DNA of 64,000 nucleotides from Allobosea sp. (GTDB lineage Bacteria; Pseudomonadota; Alphaproteobacteria; Rhizobiales; Beijerinckiaceae): contig JAAEQB010000031.1 of NCBI GenBank assembly GCA_024231975.1, positions 62,001 through 126,000 of the forward strand, given 5' to 3'. The notes under the pieces were generated by a model that saw nothing but the letters and a program-made list of their open reading frames with translations, was not told the DNA's origin and ran no database searches. A program made the position numbers and the translations under genes. Below, piece by piece: positions 1-8,140 of this stretch (its first letter is position 1; the number at the start of each line of letters is the position of its first letter).

Positions 1-622
1 GGTCCATGTCGTGCTCGATCAACAGGACCGAGACATCCTCGGGCAGGCCGGCGACCGTCGCCATCAACTCGCGTCGCTCCGCCTCGGGCACGCCCGCTGC
101 CGGCTCGTCGAGCAGCAGCACGCTCGGCCTCGCGGCGAAGGCGGCGGCGATCTCGATCTGGCGCTGCTTGCCATAGGGCAAGGTCGCGATGCGCTCGTCC
201 ATGATGTCGTCGAGCCTGAAGCGGGCGAGGATCTCGGCCGTCTCTGCGACGAGTTCCTTGTCCCTGTCGAGCGCACGCAAGGGCTGCCGGCCGCGTCCGA
301 GCCGCTCGGAGATCACCAGCGCGATCATCTCGACCGGCGTCATTGTTCCGAAGAGCTGGTTGATCTGAAAGGTCCGCGCCAGCCCGCGTCCGACGCGGAC
401 CTCGCGTGGCAGAGTAGTGATGTCCTCGCCCATCAGTTCGACCCGACCCGAGCTGGGGCGCAGGACCCCGGTCAGCTGGTTGACGAAGGTGGTCTTGCCG
501 GCGCCGTTCGGGCCGATCAGCGCGTGGCGGGCGCCTTTCGCCAGCGTGAAGTCGACATGGTCGGTCGCAATGATGCCGCCGAAGCTCTTGCACAGATCGA
601 AGGTCTGTAGCGCCACGCTCAT
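1..622 (-). CDS. livG: Branched-chain amino acid-type ABC transporter ATPase LivG (partial, cut by window edge)
   Basis: This is the cytoplasmic ATPase of a HAAT-family importer. The reading frame starts at the ATG at 620-622 and is still open at base 1, so about 207 residues are visible. Walker A (GPNGAGKTT, near residue 40), a degenerate signature region (LPYGKQRQIE), Walker B (LLLDEPAAG) and the switch histidine (LIEHD) are all readable. The start overlaps the stop of the livM-like gene by 4 bp, so the two are translationally coupled. The missing C-terminus and a LivF-type second ATPase should lie beyond the left edge. Family assignment is firm. The substrate is unknown, and the neighbouring gallate-type genes make an aromatic or dicarboxylic acid as likely as an amino acid. 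Confidence 0.93.
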   Translation of the reverse strand, partial: MSVALQTFDLCKSFGGIIATDHVDFTLAKGARHALIGPNGAGKTTFVNQLTGVLRPSSGRVELMGEDITTLPREVRVGRGLARTFQINQLFGTMTPVEMIALVISERLGRGRQPLRALDRDKELVAETAEILARFRLDDIMDERIATLPYGKQRQIEIAAAFAARPSVLLLDEPAAGVPEAERRELMATVAGLPEDVSVLLIEHDMD

Positions 623-1626
623 GTCGACGCCCTCCGGCCGAGACGCGCGACACGGCCGACCACCGCCTTGATCCCGCCATGGATCAGTTCGCGCCCGCCG
701 AGCACGAACAGGACGAGGAAGAGCCCGATCCAGAACATCCAGTATTGCGGCGTGAAGCTCGCGATCACGTCCTGCAGCAGCTTGAAGGCAACCGCGCCGA
801 TCAGCCCGCCATAGAGATAGCCGGCTCCGCCGATGATCAGCACCAGCATCAGGTCGGCGGAGCGATGGAAGGCAAGCACGTCGAGCGAGACGAACTGCGT
901 GGTCTGGGCGAGCAAAGCACCCGCCGCCCCCGCATAAGCCGCCGCCAGTGTGTAGACCGCGACGAGGCGCCAGTGCAGCGGCACGCCCGAGGCCGAGGCG
1001 CGCAGGGGATTGTCGCGGATCGCCCGCAGCGACAGGCCAAAAGGCGAGCTCACAATGCGCCGCGCCAGCACGAACAGCACGAACAGCACGGCGAGCGAAT
1101 AGAGATAGGCGACCTTGCCGAAGATATCGAACTCGAACAGGCCGAGCACCGGCCCCATCATGATGCCCTGCAGGCCGTCGGCGCCACCGGTAAGCCAGCC
1201 GAGCGAGTTCGCCAGCTCCCCCAGGATCAGCGCGATACCGAGCGTCACCATCAGGCGCGTCAGGTCGCTGCCGCGCAGGATCAGCGGACTGGTGAGGAGG
1301 CCGAGCAGGCCGGCAGCCCCCATCCCGACTGCAAGGCCCGCCAACGGATCGGCGCTGGCATGCTTGGCAAAGAGCCCGGCTGCATAGGCGCCGAAGCCGA
1401 AGAAGGCGGCGTGCCCAAGCGAGACGATGCCGGCATAGCCGAGGATCAGGTCGAGCGAGAGCGCGAACAGCCCGAGGATCGCGATCTCGTTGAGGATCAG
1501 GAGCTGGCGCGGCAGCAGGAAGAAGGCCGCCAGCGCCAGGACCCAGAACACGATCTCGGCCAGATGCCAGCGCCGGGCTCCATAGAGCGAGCGCTGGACG
1601 CGCGCCTCGATGCTGTCGGCCTTCAT
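619..1626 (-). CDS. livM: Branched-chain-type ABC transporter permease LivM
   Basis: This 335-residue inner-membrane permease pairs with the LivH-like protein to form the translocation pore. Many hydrophobic helices are visible, and the family motif GYAGIVSLGHAAFFGFG lies near residue 65. The frame is open further upstream, but the ATG at 1624-1626 is preferred because it overlaps the LivH stop in an ATGA arrangement and removes an arginine-rich non-membrane extension. It sits between livH and livG, in the order normal for this family. Nothing in the protein indicates the solute. Confidence 0.93.
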   Translation of the reverse strand: MKADSIEARVQRSLYGARRWHLAEIVFWVLALAAFFLLPRQLLILNEIAILGLFALSLDLILGYAGIVSLGHAAFFGFGAYAAGLFAKHASADPLAGLAVGMGAAGLLGLLTSPLILRGSDLTRLMVTLGIALILGELANSLGWLTGGADGLQGIMMGPVLGLFEFDIFGKVAYLYSLAVLFVLFVLARRIVSSPFGLSLRAIRDNPLRASASGVPLHWRLVAVYTLAAAYAGAAGALLAQTTQFVSLDVLAFHRSADLMLVLIIGGAGYLYGGLIGAVAFKLLQDVIASFTPQYWMFWIGLFLVLFVLGGRELIHGGIKAVVGRVARLGRRAST

Positions 1627-2480
1627 GCCCGGCCCCTGGCGAACAGGCCATGCGGCCGCGTGATCAAGAGAACCACCATCAGCGCGTAGATGATGAAAGC
1701 GCCGAGCTGCGGCACCAGATACTTGCCGGCGACGTCGGCGACCCCGAGCAGCATCGCCGCGAAGAACGGTCCGGAGATGGTCGAGGTGCCGCCGACGGTC
1801 ACGACGATCAGGAAGTAGATCATGAACTTCAGCGGGAAGGTCGGATCGAGCCCCATCAACTCGATGCCGAGCGCGCCACCCAAGCCCGCGAGGCCGGAGC
1901 CGAAGGCAAAGGTCAGCGCGAACAGACGGTTGACGGGAATGCCGAGGCCGCGCGCCACCCTGGCATCGTCGACCGCGGCGCGCAGCCGGCTGCCGAAGCG
2001 CGTGCGGGTGAAGCCCCATTGCATCGCGAAGGCGAGCGCGCCGCAGAGCAGGATGATGAAGAGCCGGTAGCGGCCGACGCCGATGCCGGCGAGATCGAAG
2101 CGACCGCTCAGCCAGGCCGGCAGATGCACGAATTGCTGGCTCGACCCCATCAGATAGTCGGCGCCGGCGACGGCCATGAACACCAACCCGATCGAGAACA
2201 TCACCTGGTCGAGATGGCTCTTGGCGTACATCGGCCGGTAGATGAGCCGCTCCAGCACCAGCCCCGCGAGCGCAGCGGCAAAGAAGGCCGCCGGCAGCGC
2301 CCACAGGAACGGCAGGCCGAGCCGCTGCATCGCCAGCACGGTGACATAGCCCCCGAACATGGCGAAGGCGCCGTGAGCGAGGTTGATGAAGTTCATCAAC
2401 CCCATGGTCACGGATAGCCCGCAGGCCAGCACGAACAGGATCATGCCGTAGGCGACGCCGTCGAACAGAATGGTGAGCAC
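1623..2480 (-). CDS. livH: Branched-chain-type ABC transporter permease LivH
   Basis: This 285-residue permease is the first integral-membrane subunit of the HAAT transporter. It begins at a GTG (2478-2480) with the sequence MLTILFDGVAYGMIL, a typical LivH N-terminus, and carries the LivH motif NFINLAHGAFAMFGGY near residue 35. It lies 21 bp downstream of the binding-protein gene and overlaps livM by 4 bp, so the binding protein, livH, livM and livG are probably co-transcribed. The length matches the family. The start codon is the only uncertain point. Confidence 0.92.
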   Translation of the reverse strand: MLTILFDGVAYGMILFVLACGLSVTMGLMNFINLAHGAFAMFGGYVTVLAMQRLGLPFLWALPAAFFAAALAGLVLERLIYRPMYAKSHLDQVMFSIGLVFMAVAGADYLMGSSQQFVHLPAWLSGRFDLAGIGVGRYRLFIILLCGALAFAMQWGFTRTRFGSRLRAAVDDARVARGLGIPVNRLFALTFAFGSGLAGLGGALGIELMGLDPTFPLKFMIYFLIVVTVGGTSTISGPFFAAMLLGVADVAGKYLVPQLGAFIIYALMVVLLITRPHGLFARGRA

Positions 2481-2501
2481 GTCGGGTCCGCCCTGGCCAG
2501 C

Positions 2502-3674
2502 TTACTTTTTGGCCTTGGTCGGATCCTTGACGTTCGGGATCGTCTCGAACTCCTGATTGTAGAGCTCGCCGTTCACCCGCTCGACCTTGCGGATATAGAC
2601 GTTCTGGATGATGTCGCGCGTCTCCGGATCGATCGAGATCGGCCCGCGCGGGCTCGTCCAGCTCATCCCCTTCATCGCCGTGACCAGCGCCTCGCCGCCC
2701 TCGCCCTTGGTCTTCTTCAGGCCCTCATAAAGCGCGTGCATGCCGTCATAGCCGCCGACCGCCATGAAGTTGGGACGCAGACCGGGATTGGCCTTCTTGA
2801 AGCCTTCGACGAAAGCCTTGTTCTCCGGGCTGTCATGCGAGGCCGAATAGTGCTGGGCGGTGATGACGCCGAGCGCGATGTCGCCCATGCCGTTGAGGAT
2901 GTCGTCATCGGTCAGGTCGCCGGTGCCGATCAGCTTGATGCCGCTCTTGTCGAGGCCGCGCTCGACGAACTGCTTCATGAACTGGGCGCCGACACCGGAC
3001 GGCACGAACACCAGCAGCGCCTCCGGCTTGGCGTCGGCGACGCGCTGCAGGAAGGGCGAGAAGTCCGGGTTCTGCAGGGGCACGCGGATGTTCTCGACCT
3101 GGCCGCCGCCGGCCTTGAACGCCTCCGAGAACGAGCTCTCGACGTCATGGCCGGGGCCGTAGTCCGAGACGATGGTGATGACGCGCTTGGTGCCCTGCTT
3201 GGCGATCCAGGTGCCGAAGGGCGAGCCGATCTGCGGCACGACCTGGCTGGTGCGCACGATGAAGGGCGAGCGCTCGGTAATGATCCCGGTCGCAGCCGCC
3301 ATCACCACCATCGGCGTTTTGGCCTGCGTCGCCAGAGGGGCGGTCGCGAGCGCCAGCGGCGTCAGGCCGAAGCCGGCGATCGCAGTGACCTTGTCGTTGA
3401 CGATCAGTTCCTGCGCGATGCGGCGGGTGACGTCGGCGGTACCGGTGTCGTCCTTGACGATCAGCTCGACCTTCTTGCCGGCGACGGTCGCGCCCTTCTC
3501 CTGGATGTAGAGATTGGCGGCCGCGGCGATCTGCCGTCCGGTCGAGGCGAAGGGGCCGGTCATCGGCAGGATCAGGCCGATCTTGACCGCATCCTGCGCC
3601 AAAGCCGCGCCGCTGACTGAAGCGGCCAGCGCAAAGCCGAGCATTCCTTTGAGAACCGTCCTGCGAATGGTCAT
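2502..3674 (-). CDS. ABC transporter substrate-binding protein (branched-chain / aromatic-acid type)
   Basis: This 390-residue periplasmic binding protein has the type I fold (Peripla_BP_6). A signal peptide runs MTIRRTVLKGMLGFALAASVSGAALAQ with likely cleavage after ALA. The mature part begins DAVKIGLILPMTGPFASTG, the usual start of Liv-type receptors. A strong ribosome site (GGGAGG) precedes the ATG at 3674, which decides this start over a longer frame. It lies between the permeases and the aldolase/hydratase genes, which suggests the transporter feeds the aromatic lower pathway. Receptors of this class bind aromatic acids in some alphaproteobacteria, so the solute is an open question. Confidence 0.93.
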   Translation of the reverse strand: MTIRRTVLKGMLGFALAASVSGAALAQDAVKIGLILPMTGPFASTGRQIAAAANLYIQEKGATVAGKKVELIVKDDTGTADVTRRIAQELIVNDKVTAIAGFGLTPLALATAPLATQAKTPMVVMAAATGIITERSPFIVRTSQVVPQIGSPFGTWIAKQGTKRVITIVSDYGPGHDVESSFSEAFKAGGGQVENIRVPLQNPDFSPFLQRVADAKPEALLVFVPSGVGAQFMKQFVERGLDKSGIKLIGTGDLTDDDILNGMGDIALGVITAQHYSASHDSPENKAFVEGFKKANPGLRPNFMAVGGYDGMHALYEGLKKTKGEGGEALVTAMKGMSWTSPRGPISIDPETRDIIQNVYIRKVERVNGELYNQEFETIPNVKDPTKAKK

Positions 3675-3726
3675 GTCGTTCCTCCCGAGATGGTAGCCGA
3701 TCCCCTTTTCCGGGGCTTTCGTTGGA

Positions 3727-4416
3727 TTATTCGCCGTCGTCGTCGCTATAGGTAAGGCCCGCTTTGGCGAGGCCGTCGCGCATAGCGTACATGTCCAGCC
3801 CGAGTTCGCCAGCAGCCAGGCGTCTACGCTTTTCGTCTTCATTGGCTTCGCGCTTGCGGCCGGCGGCGGCGACCGCCTCGGCCTCTTGCCGCGGCACCAC
3901 CACCGCCCCGTCATCATCGGCGACGATGACGTCGCCGGGATGGATGAGCGCCCCGGCGCAGACCACAGGCACGTTGACGCTGCCCAGAGTCGCCTTGACC
4001 GTGCCCTTGGCCGAGATCGCCCGCGACCAGACCGGGAAGCCCATCTCGGTCAGCGTGCGGACATCGCGGACGCCGGCATCGATGATAAGGCCGATGCCGC
4101 CGCGCGCCTTCAGCGAGGTCGCCAGCAGGTCGCCGAACATGCCGTCGGTATTGTCGGCGGTGCAGGCGACGACGAGCACATCGCCCGGCTGCACCTGCTC
4201 GATCGCGACATGGATCATCCAGTTGTCGCCGGGCTGGGCGAGCACCGTCACCGCCCCGCCGGCAATCTGCGCGCCGGCATAGATCGGCCGCATATAGGGC
4301 TTGAGCAAACCGCTCCGGCCCATCGCCTCATGCGTGGTCGAGACGCCGAGCGCGGCGAGATCGGCCATCGCCGCGGCGGGCGCGCGCTTCCTGGTGCGGA
4401 TGACGACGGGGTTCAT
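3727..4416 (-). CDS. ligK: 4-carboxy-4-hydroxy-2-oxoadipate aldolase / oxaloacetate decarboxylase (RraA family)
   Basis: This 229-residue RraA-fold protein most likely cleaves 4-carboxy-4-hydroxy-2-oxoadipate to pyruvate and oxaloacetate, the last step of gallate and protocatechuate 4,5-cleavage (LigK, GalC). The loop ATSLKARGGIGLIIDAGVRD contains the Arg-Asp pair that binds substrate and metal in class II pyruvate aldolases. The ATG at 4414-4416 overlaps the galB stop by 4 bp, so the two are coupled. Non-enzymatic RraA regulators share the fold, but its place next to galB and galD makes the aldolase role strong. The C-terminus ends in a short acidic tail (YSDDDGE). Confidence 0.88.
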   Translation of the reverse strand: MNPVVIRTRKRAPAAAMADLAALGVSTTHEAMGRSGLLKPYMRPIYAGAQIAGGAVTVLAQPGDNWMIHVAIEQVQPGDVLVVACTADNTDGMFGDLLATSLKARGGIGLIIDAGVRDVRTLTEMGFPVWSRAISAKGTVKATLGSVNVPVVCAGALIHPGDVIVADDDGAVVVPRQEAEAVAAAGRKREANEDEKRRRLAAGELGLDMYAMRDGLAKAGLTYSDDDGE

Positions 4417-5135
4417 GCCAGCGTCTCCAGCGCTTCTGGGAAGAGGCGCTGATAGGCCTCGCCATAGGTCATCGCCTTGCCGGAGTTGCGGCCGCCCTGC
4501 ATGCCGCGATTGAGGGCGACGCGGGTGTAATACTCCCAGAGATGCTTCTGCGCCGCGAGGATCTCGAACGCCTTGCGCTTCTGTTCCCAGACCTCGTCGA
4601 TGTTGAGGATGACGTTCGGCTTGAAATTGCACTGCTCAGGCTGGTGCGGCTCGAACAGGAAGACCGGCGGCGCGGCATAGGCGCGATCCGGGTTGGGCTT
4701 ATGTCCGGCAGCCTGCGCGATGATGCGCGCCTCTTGGGCGAAACGCGTCGCCTCGGGGTGGTCGACATTATAGGGGTCTTCGAGCGCATGGGTCAGCACG
4801 AAGCTCGGGTTCAGCTCGTGGAAGATGTCGATGGCGCGCTCCAGCATCGGCTCGGTGGTGCGCAGCGGGTAGTCGCCGGCATCCATGAACTCGATCTCAG
4901 CGCCGAGCGCCGTTGCAGCGGCTTCCGCCTCGTCGCGGCGCTGCGCCTTGACCTCAGCCATCTGCACGCCCGCCTTCTTCCAGGCGAACTGGCTCTCGCC
5001 GCGCTCGCCATAGGACAGGCAGAGAACTTTGACGCGCATGCCGCGTTTGGCGTGCAGCGCAATCGCGCCGCCGGCGCGCCAGACGAAATCGCCGGGATGG
5101 GCGGTGATCACAAGGCCTGTCTTCTGGGCGCTCAT
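4413..5135 (-). CDS. galB: 4-oxalomesaconate hydratase (PIG-L/LmbE-fold, GalB type)
   Basis: This 240-residue protein has the PIG-L metal-binding fold. Near the N-terminus ITAHPGDFVWRAGGAIALHA corresponds to the zinc motif, and THALEDPYNVDHPEA supplies the second histidine cluster. Most PIG-L proteins are deacetylases, but Pseudomonas GalB of this family is the hydratase converting 4-oxalomesaconate to 4-carboxy-4-hydroxy-2-oxoadipate. It is flanked by an aldolase (downstream, 4-bp overlap) and a PrpF-family tautomerase (upstream, 16-bp gap), which is exactly the gal lower-pathway set. I therefore call it a hydratase from context plus family, not from motif alone. Confidence 0.85.
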   Translation of the reverse strand: MSAQKTGLVITAHPGDFVWRAGGAIALHAKRGMRVKVLCLSYGERGESQFAWKKAGVQMAEVKAQRRDEAEAAATALGAEIEFMDAGDYPLRTTEPMLERAIDIFHELNPSFVLTHALEDPYNVDHPEATRFAQEARIIAQAAGHKPNPDRAYAAPPVFLFEPHQPEQCNFKPNVILNIDEVWEQKRKAFEILAAQKHLWEYYTRVALNRGMQGGRNSGKAMTYGEAYQRLFPEALETLA

Positions 5136-5151
5136 CGCCTGCGCTCCTCTC

Positions 5152-6234
5152 TCACACTCTGCCGGCCGGCACGAAGGCCTGCCCGGCCATCAGGATACGG
5201 GCGGTGCGCAGCAGCCCGGCCCGCTCGACCACCGGCCGCTCCATGCTGCCACCGACCGTCAGCGTCACCGTGAACTCGCCGGTCGGGTGCTCGACCGAGA
5301 GCGTCCGTTCGCGTCCCTGCGGCATCACGACGACCGAGGCGGCAGGCGAGCCCGGCAGCACGGCGGCGGTCGCGACCGTCACCGCGGCGAAGACGCCGAT
5401 CGAGGCATGGCATTCGTGCGGGATGAAACTGCGCGTCGAGATCGCCCCACCCGCCTGCGGCGGCGCGACCAGGGCGATCTTCGGCACCACCTTCTTCGCG
5501 ACATCGCCGAGATTCATCAGCGGCCCCGCAGCGAGGCGAATGGCCTCGATCCGCGCCTTGAGCTCGGCATCCTCGTTGAGCTGGTCGCGCGGTTCATAAC
5601 CGGTGCGTCCGACATCGGCAGCGCGCAGCACGATCACCGGCATGCCGTTGTCGATCAGCGTGCAGGGCACGCCCTCGATCACATCGACGACATTGCCGGT
5701 CGGCAATAGCGATCCGCAGACCGAGCCTTCGGCATCGAGGAAGCCGATATCGATCGGCGCCGAGGTTCCCGGCACGCCGTCGATGCGCGCGGAACCCTCC
5801 GCGCTCGCCTCACCGTCCGGCGTATCCATGGTGAGGTCGGCGATGGTGCCGGTGTTGATCGTCCGGACCCGCACCGTGGTGCGCGCCCCGCCCGCCTTCA
5901 CCAACCCACGCGAAAGCGCGAACGGCCCGATCCCGGCGAGGATGTTGCCGCAGTTCGGGGTGGTATCGACCGAGGCTGTCTCGATGCCGACCTGCGCGAA
6001 CAGGAAGTCGATATCGCAGCCGGGCTCGTTCGAGGGCGAGACGATCGCGACCTTGCTGGTCAAAGGGTGGGCGCCGCCGAGCCCGTCGACCTGGCGCTTG
6101 TCGGGCGAGCCCATCACCGCCAGCAGGAAAGCGTCGCGCGCCGCGATATCAGCCGGCAGGTCGTCGCGCAGGAAATAGGCGCCCTTCGAGGTGCCGCCGC
6201 GGATCAGCATGCAGGGAATGGCGAGCTGGCCCAT
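5152..6234 (-). CDS. galD: 4-oxalomesaconate tautomerase (PrpF family, GalD type)
   Basis: This 360-residue PrpF-family isomerase of the diaminopimelate-epimerase fold probably interconverts the keto and enol tautomers of 4-oxalomesaconate. Readable features are the N-terminal IRGGTSKGAYF with its conserved lysine, DGLGGAHPLTSKVAIV, and TPNCGNILAGIGPFAL with the catalytic-type cysteine in the CGN turn. Related proteins act on aconitate or methylaconitate (PrpF, AcnD partner), but the adjacent hydratase and aldolase support the GalD role. The tripartite-transporter-type binding protein gene ends 3 bp upstream, so this is one transcription unit. Confidence 0.88.
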   Translation of the reverse strand: MGQLAIPCMLIRGGTSKGAYFLRDDLPADIAARDAFLLAVMGSPDKRQVDGLGGAHPLTSKVAIVSPSNEPGCDIDFLFAQVGIETASVDTTPNCGNILAGIGPFALSRGLVKAGGARTTVRVRTINTGTIADLTMDTPDGEASAEGSARIDGVPGTSAPIDIGFLDAEGSVCGSLLPTGNVVDVIEGVPCTLIDNGMPVIVLRAADVGRTGYEPRDQLNEDAELKARIEAIRLAAGPLMNLGDVAKKVVPKIALVAPPQAGGAISTRSFIPHECHASIGVFAAVTVATAAVLPGSPAASVVVMPQGRERTLSVEHPTGEFTVTLTVGGSMERPVVERAGLLRTARILMAGQAFVPAGRV

Positions 6235-6237
6235 CGC

Positions 6238-7224
6238 TCACTCCGCCGCCTTGATGCCGGCCTGGGTGATCACATCGCGCCAGAGCACGAGTTCCGAGGC
6301 GATCAGCTTGCCGAAACCCTCCGGCGTCTCCGGCCGGGCGATGGCGCCATCCTTGGCGAGCGCCCCAGCAAAATCCGGCTGGCCGAGCAGCGCATTGATC
6401 TCGCGGTTGAGGCGCTCCACGATCGCGCGCGGCGTGCGCGCCGGCGCCACCATCCCGTACCATTGCACCGCCTCGAAATCCGGCAGGCCGCCTTCTGACA
6501 GCGTCGGCAGGTCCGGCGCGAAGCCGACGCGCTCGCGCGCGGCGACGCCGAGCACCCTGAGCTGGCCGCCTTCGGCCAGAGGCAGCACGGCCGGTCCGCC
6601 CGTCAGCGTGAACTGGATGTTGCCGGCGACGAGATCGTTCACCGAGGGCGCCGTGCCGCGATAGGGCACATGCGTCGCCTCGATGCCGGCGCGATGGCAG
6701 AAATAGGCGGTAGCGATATGGGCGGCGCTGCCCTGCCCGCCGGAGGAATAGTTGAGCTTGCCGGGGTTCGCCTTGGCGTAGGTGATGAACTCGCCGAGGG
6801 TTCTGGCAGGCAGTTTCTGATTGATCGCCAGGATGTTCGGCAGCATGGCGACGAGCGCCACCGGCTGGAAATCCTTGATCGGGTCATAGGGCACGTTCGG
6901 ATAGAGCGAGGGCGCGAAGGCGAGCGTGCCGATATGGCCCATCATCAGCGTGTGCCCGTCGGGCTCGGACTTGGCGACCTGCCCCGAGGCCGTCATGCCG
7001 CCGGCACCCGGCCGGTTCTCGATCACGAAGCCCTTGCCGGGAATGCTGCGCTCGAGCTTGCTGGCGATCAATCGTGCCAGCACGTCGGTGCTGCCGCCAG
7101 GCGTGAACGGCACCACGATCCGGATCAGCTGGCTCGGCCATTCCGGCTGGGCGCGCGCCGGCACCAGCCCGGAGAAGCCCGCGAGCCCGAGACCGGCGAG
7201 GACGGAGCGACGATCCAGCATCAC
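6238..7224 (-). CDS. Bug-family (tripartite tricarboxylate transporter) substrate-binding protein
   Basis: This 328-residue periplasmic receptor of the TctC/Bug family has a signal peptide (MMLDRRSVLAGLGLAGFSGLVPARA) with a twin-arginine-like start. The mature part has the family signatures IRIVVPFTPGGSTD, IENRPGAGG and DLPTLSEGGLPDFE. Bug receptors bind small carboxylates, often aromatic or dicarboxylic acids. No TctA/TctB membrane genes adjoin it; orphan receptors of this kind are common in beta- and alphaproteobacteria and may use a distant TctAB pair, such as the one at 61438-63422. It lies between galD and the dehydrogenase gene, overlapping the latter by 4 bp. Confidence 0.9.
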   Translation of the reverse strand: MMLDRRSVLAGLGLAGFSGLVPARAQPEWPSQLIRIVVPFTPGGSTDVLARLIASKLERSIPGKGFVIENRPGAGGMTASGQVAKSEPDGHTLMMGHIGTLAFAPSLYPNVPYDPIKDFQPVALVAMLPNILAINQKLPARTLGEFITYAKANPGKLNYSSGGQGSAAHIATAYFCHRAGIEATHVPYRGTAPSVNDLVAGNIQFTLTGGPAVLPLAEGGQLRVLGVAARERVGFAPDLPTLSEGGLPDFEAVQWYGMVAPARTPRAIVERLNREINALLGQPDFAGALAKDGAIARPETPEGFGKLIASELVLWRDVITQAGIKAAE

Positions 7225-8054
7225 CGGACACCCTCCTTGCGGCGAGCCCCGCGCAGCTGTGCGTCGGCGACCGCCTGGGCCAGGCCGGGATGGAGGTTGG
7301 CGACGCCGAGCATCTCAGCCGCCTCGCGCATCTCGGCCGAGCGGCGCACGCCATGGGTCGCGACGCGCTCACGCATGTCGGCGGCGAGCGCATGGAAATC
7401 GATCGACGGGAAGGTCGCGTTGAGGCTGGCGAATACCGGGTCCTTGACGTCCCAGGCCTCGCAGGCGGCGGCGCAGTCGACCATCAACGCCTCCAACCCC
7501 TTGATCACGATCGAGCGGCAGAGCTTCATCGCCGAGGCCCGGCCATAGACCTCCGAGACCGGCGTCAGGTTCATGCCGAGCCCGTTGAGCGCCTCGGATA
7601 CGGCCTGCGCCTTCGGCCCTCCTGAGAGGATCGCGACCTTGAGCCCGGGCTTCAACACCGGCGCCATCACCGCGGCTTCGAGATAGTCGGCACCGCTTGC
7701 GGTCACAGCCTGCGCCGCCCGCTGCTTGGTCGAAGGAGCAGCCGAGTTGACGTCAACGAAGATCTGGCCGGGCTTCAGCCAGGCGGCCGCCTCACTCGCT
7801 ACCACTTCGGCGCGATCGGCGGTGACGGCCGAGAAGACAAAGGCTGCGCCCTGGCAGGCTTCCTGTGCCGAGGAAACACGGGTAACGCCAAGTTCCTCCG
7901 CGGCCGTCTCCAGGCGGCTGCCGGCCTCGCTGCCGAAAAGCAGGTCGTAGGCGCGGATGGCGACGCCTTCATTGGCCAGCAGGCCGCGCGAAAAGGTCTG
8001 GCCGACCTCGCCGAAGCCGATGAAGGCGATCGCTGCCGTGTTGGCGCCTGCCAT
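7221..8054 (-). CDS. NAD(P)-dependent dehydrogenase of the 6-phosphogluconate / beta-hydroxyacid family (DUF1932 C-terminus)
   Basis: This 277-residue oxidoreductase has an N-terminal Rossmann fold: AAIAFIGFGEVGQTFSRGL (residues about 8-26) gives the GxGxxG dinucleotide site. The C-terminal helical half contains AMKLCRSIVIKGLEALMVDC, resembling the catalytic-lysine helix of beta-hydroxyacid dehydrogenases. It is the first gene after the LysR gene and overlaps the downstream receptor gene by 4 bp, so it belongs to the gal-type operon. No such enzyme is required in the standard gallate route, so it may reduce or oxidise a side intermediate or an upstream substrate. The exact substrate is not recognisable. 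Confidence 0.82.
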   Translation of the reverse strand: MAGANTAAIAFIGFGEVGQTFSRGLLANEGVAIRAYDLLFGSEAGSRLETAAEELGVTRVSSAQEACQGAAFVFSAVTADRAEVVASEAAAWLKPGQIFVDVNSAAPSTKQRAAQAVTASGADYLEAAVMAPVLKPGLKVAILSGGPKAQAVSEALNGLGMNLTPVSEVYGRASAMKLCRSIVIKGLEALMVDCAAACEAWDVKDPVFASLNATFPSIDFHALAADMRERVATHGVRRSAEMREAAEMLGVANLHPGLAQAVADAQLRGARRKEGVR

Positions 8055-8113
8055 GGCCGGCTTCTCCTCGCGCGTTTCGTCCCGCCGCGAGGTTCGGCCA
8101 AAGCCATTCTGCC

Positions 8114-8123
8114 ATCAAATGAT
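8114..8123. promoter_or_regulatory. Candidate LysR-type operator upstream of the dehydrogenase gene
   Basis: The 86-bp gap between the LysR gene and the dehydrogenase is AT-rich compared with its surroundings. It carries an inverted repeat with ATCA and TGAT arms separated by two bases. A LysR-type site is plausible because the regulator and its presumed target operon flank the gap, but the motif is short and there is no second copy to compare. Confidence 0.3.
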
Positions 8124-8140
8124 AAGAATGCAGCGATTGA

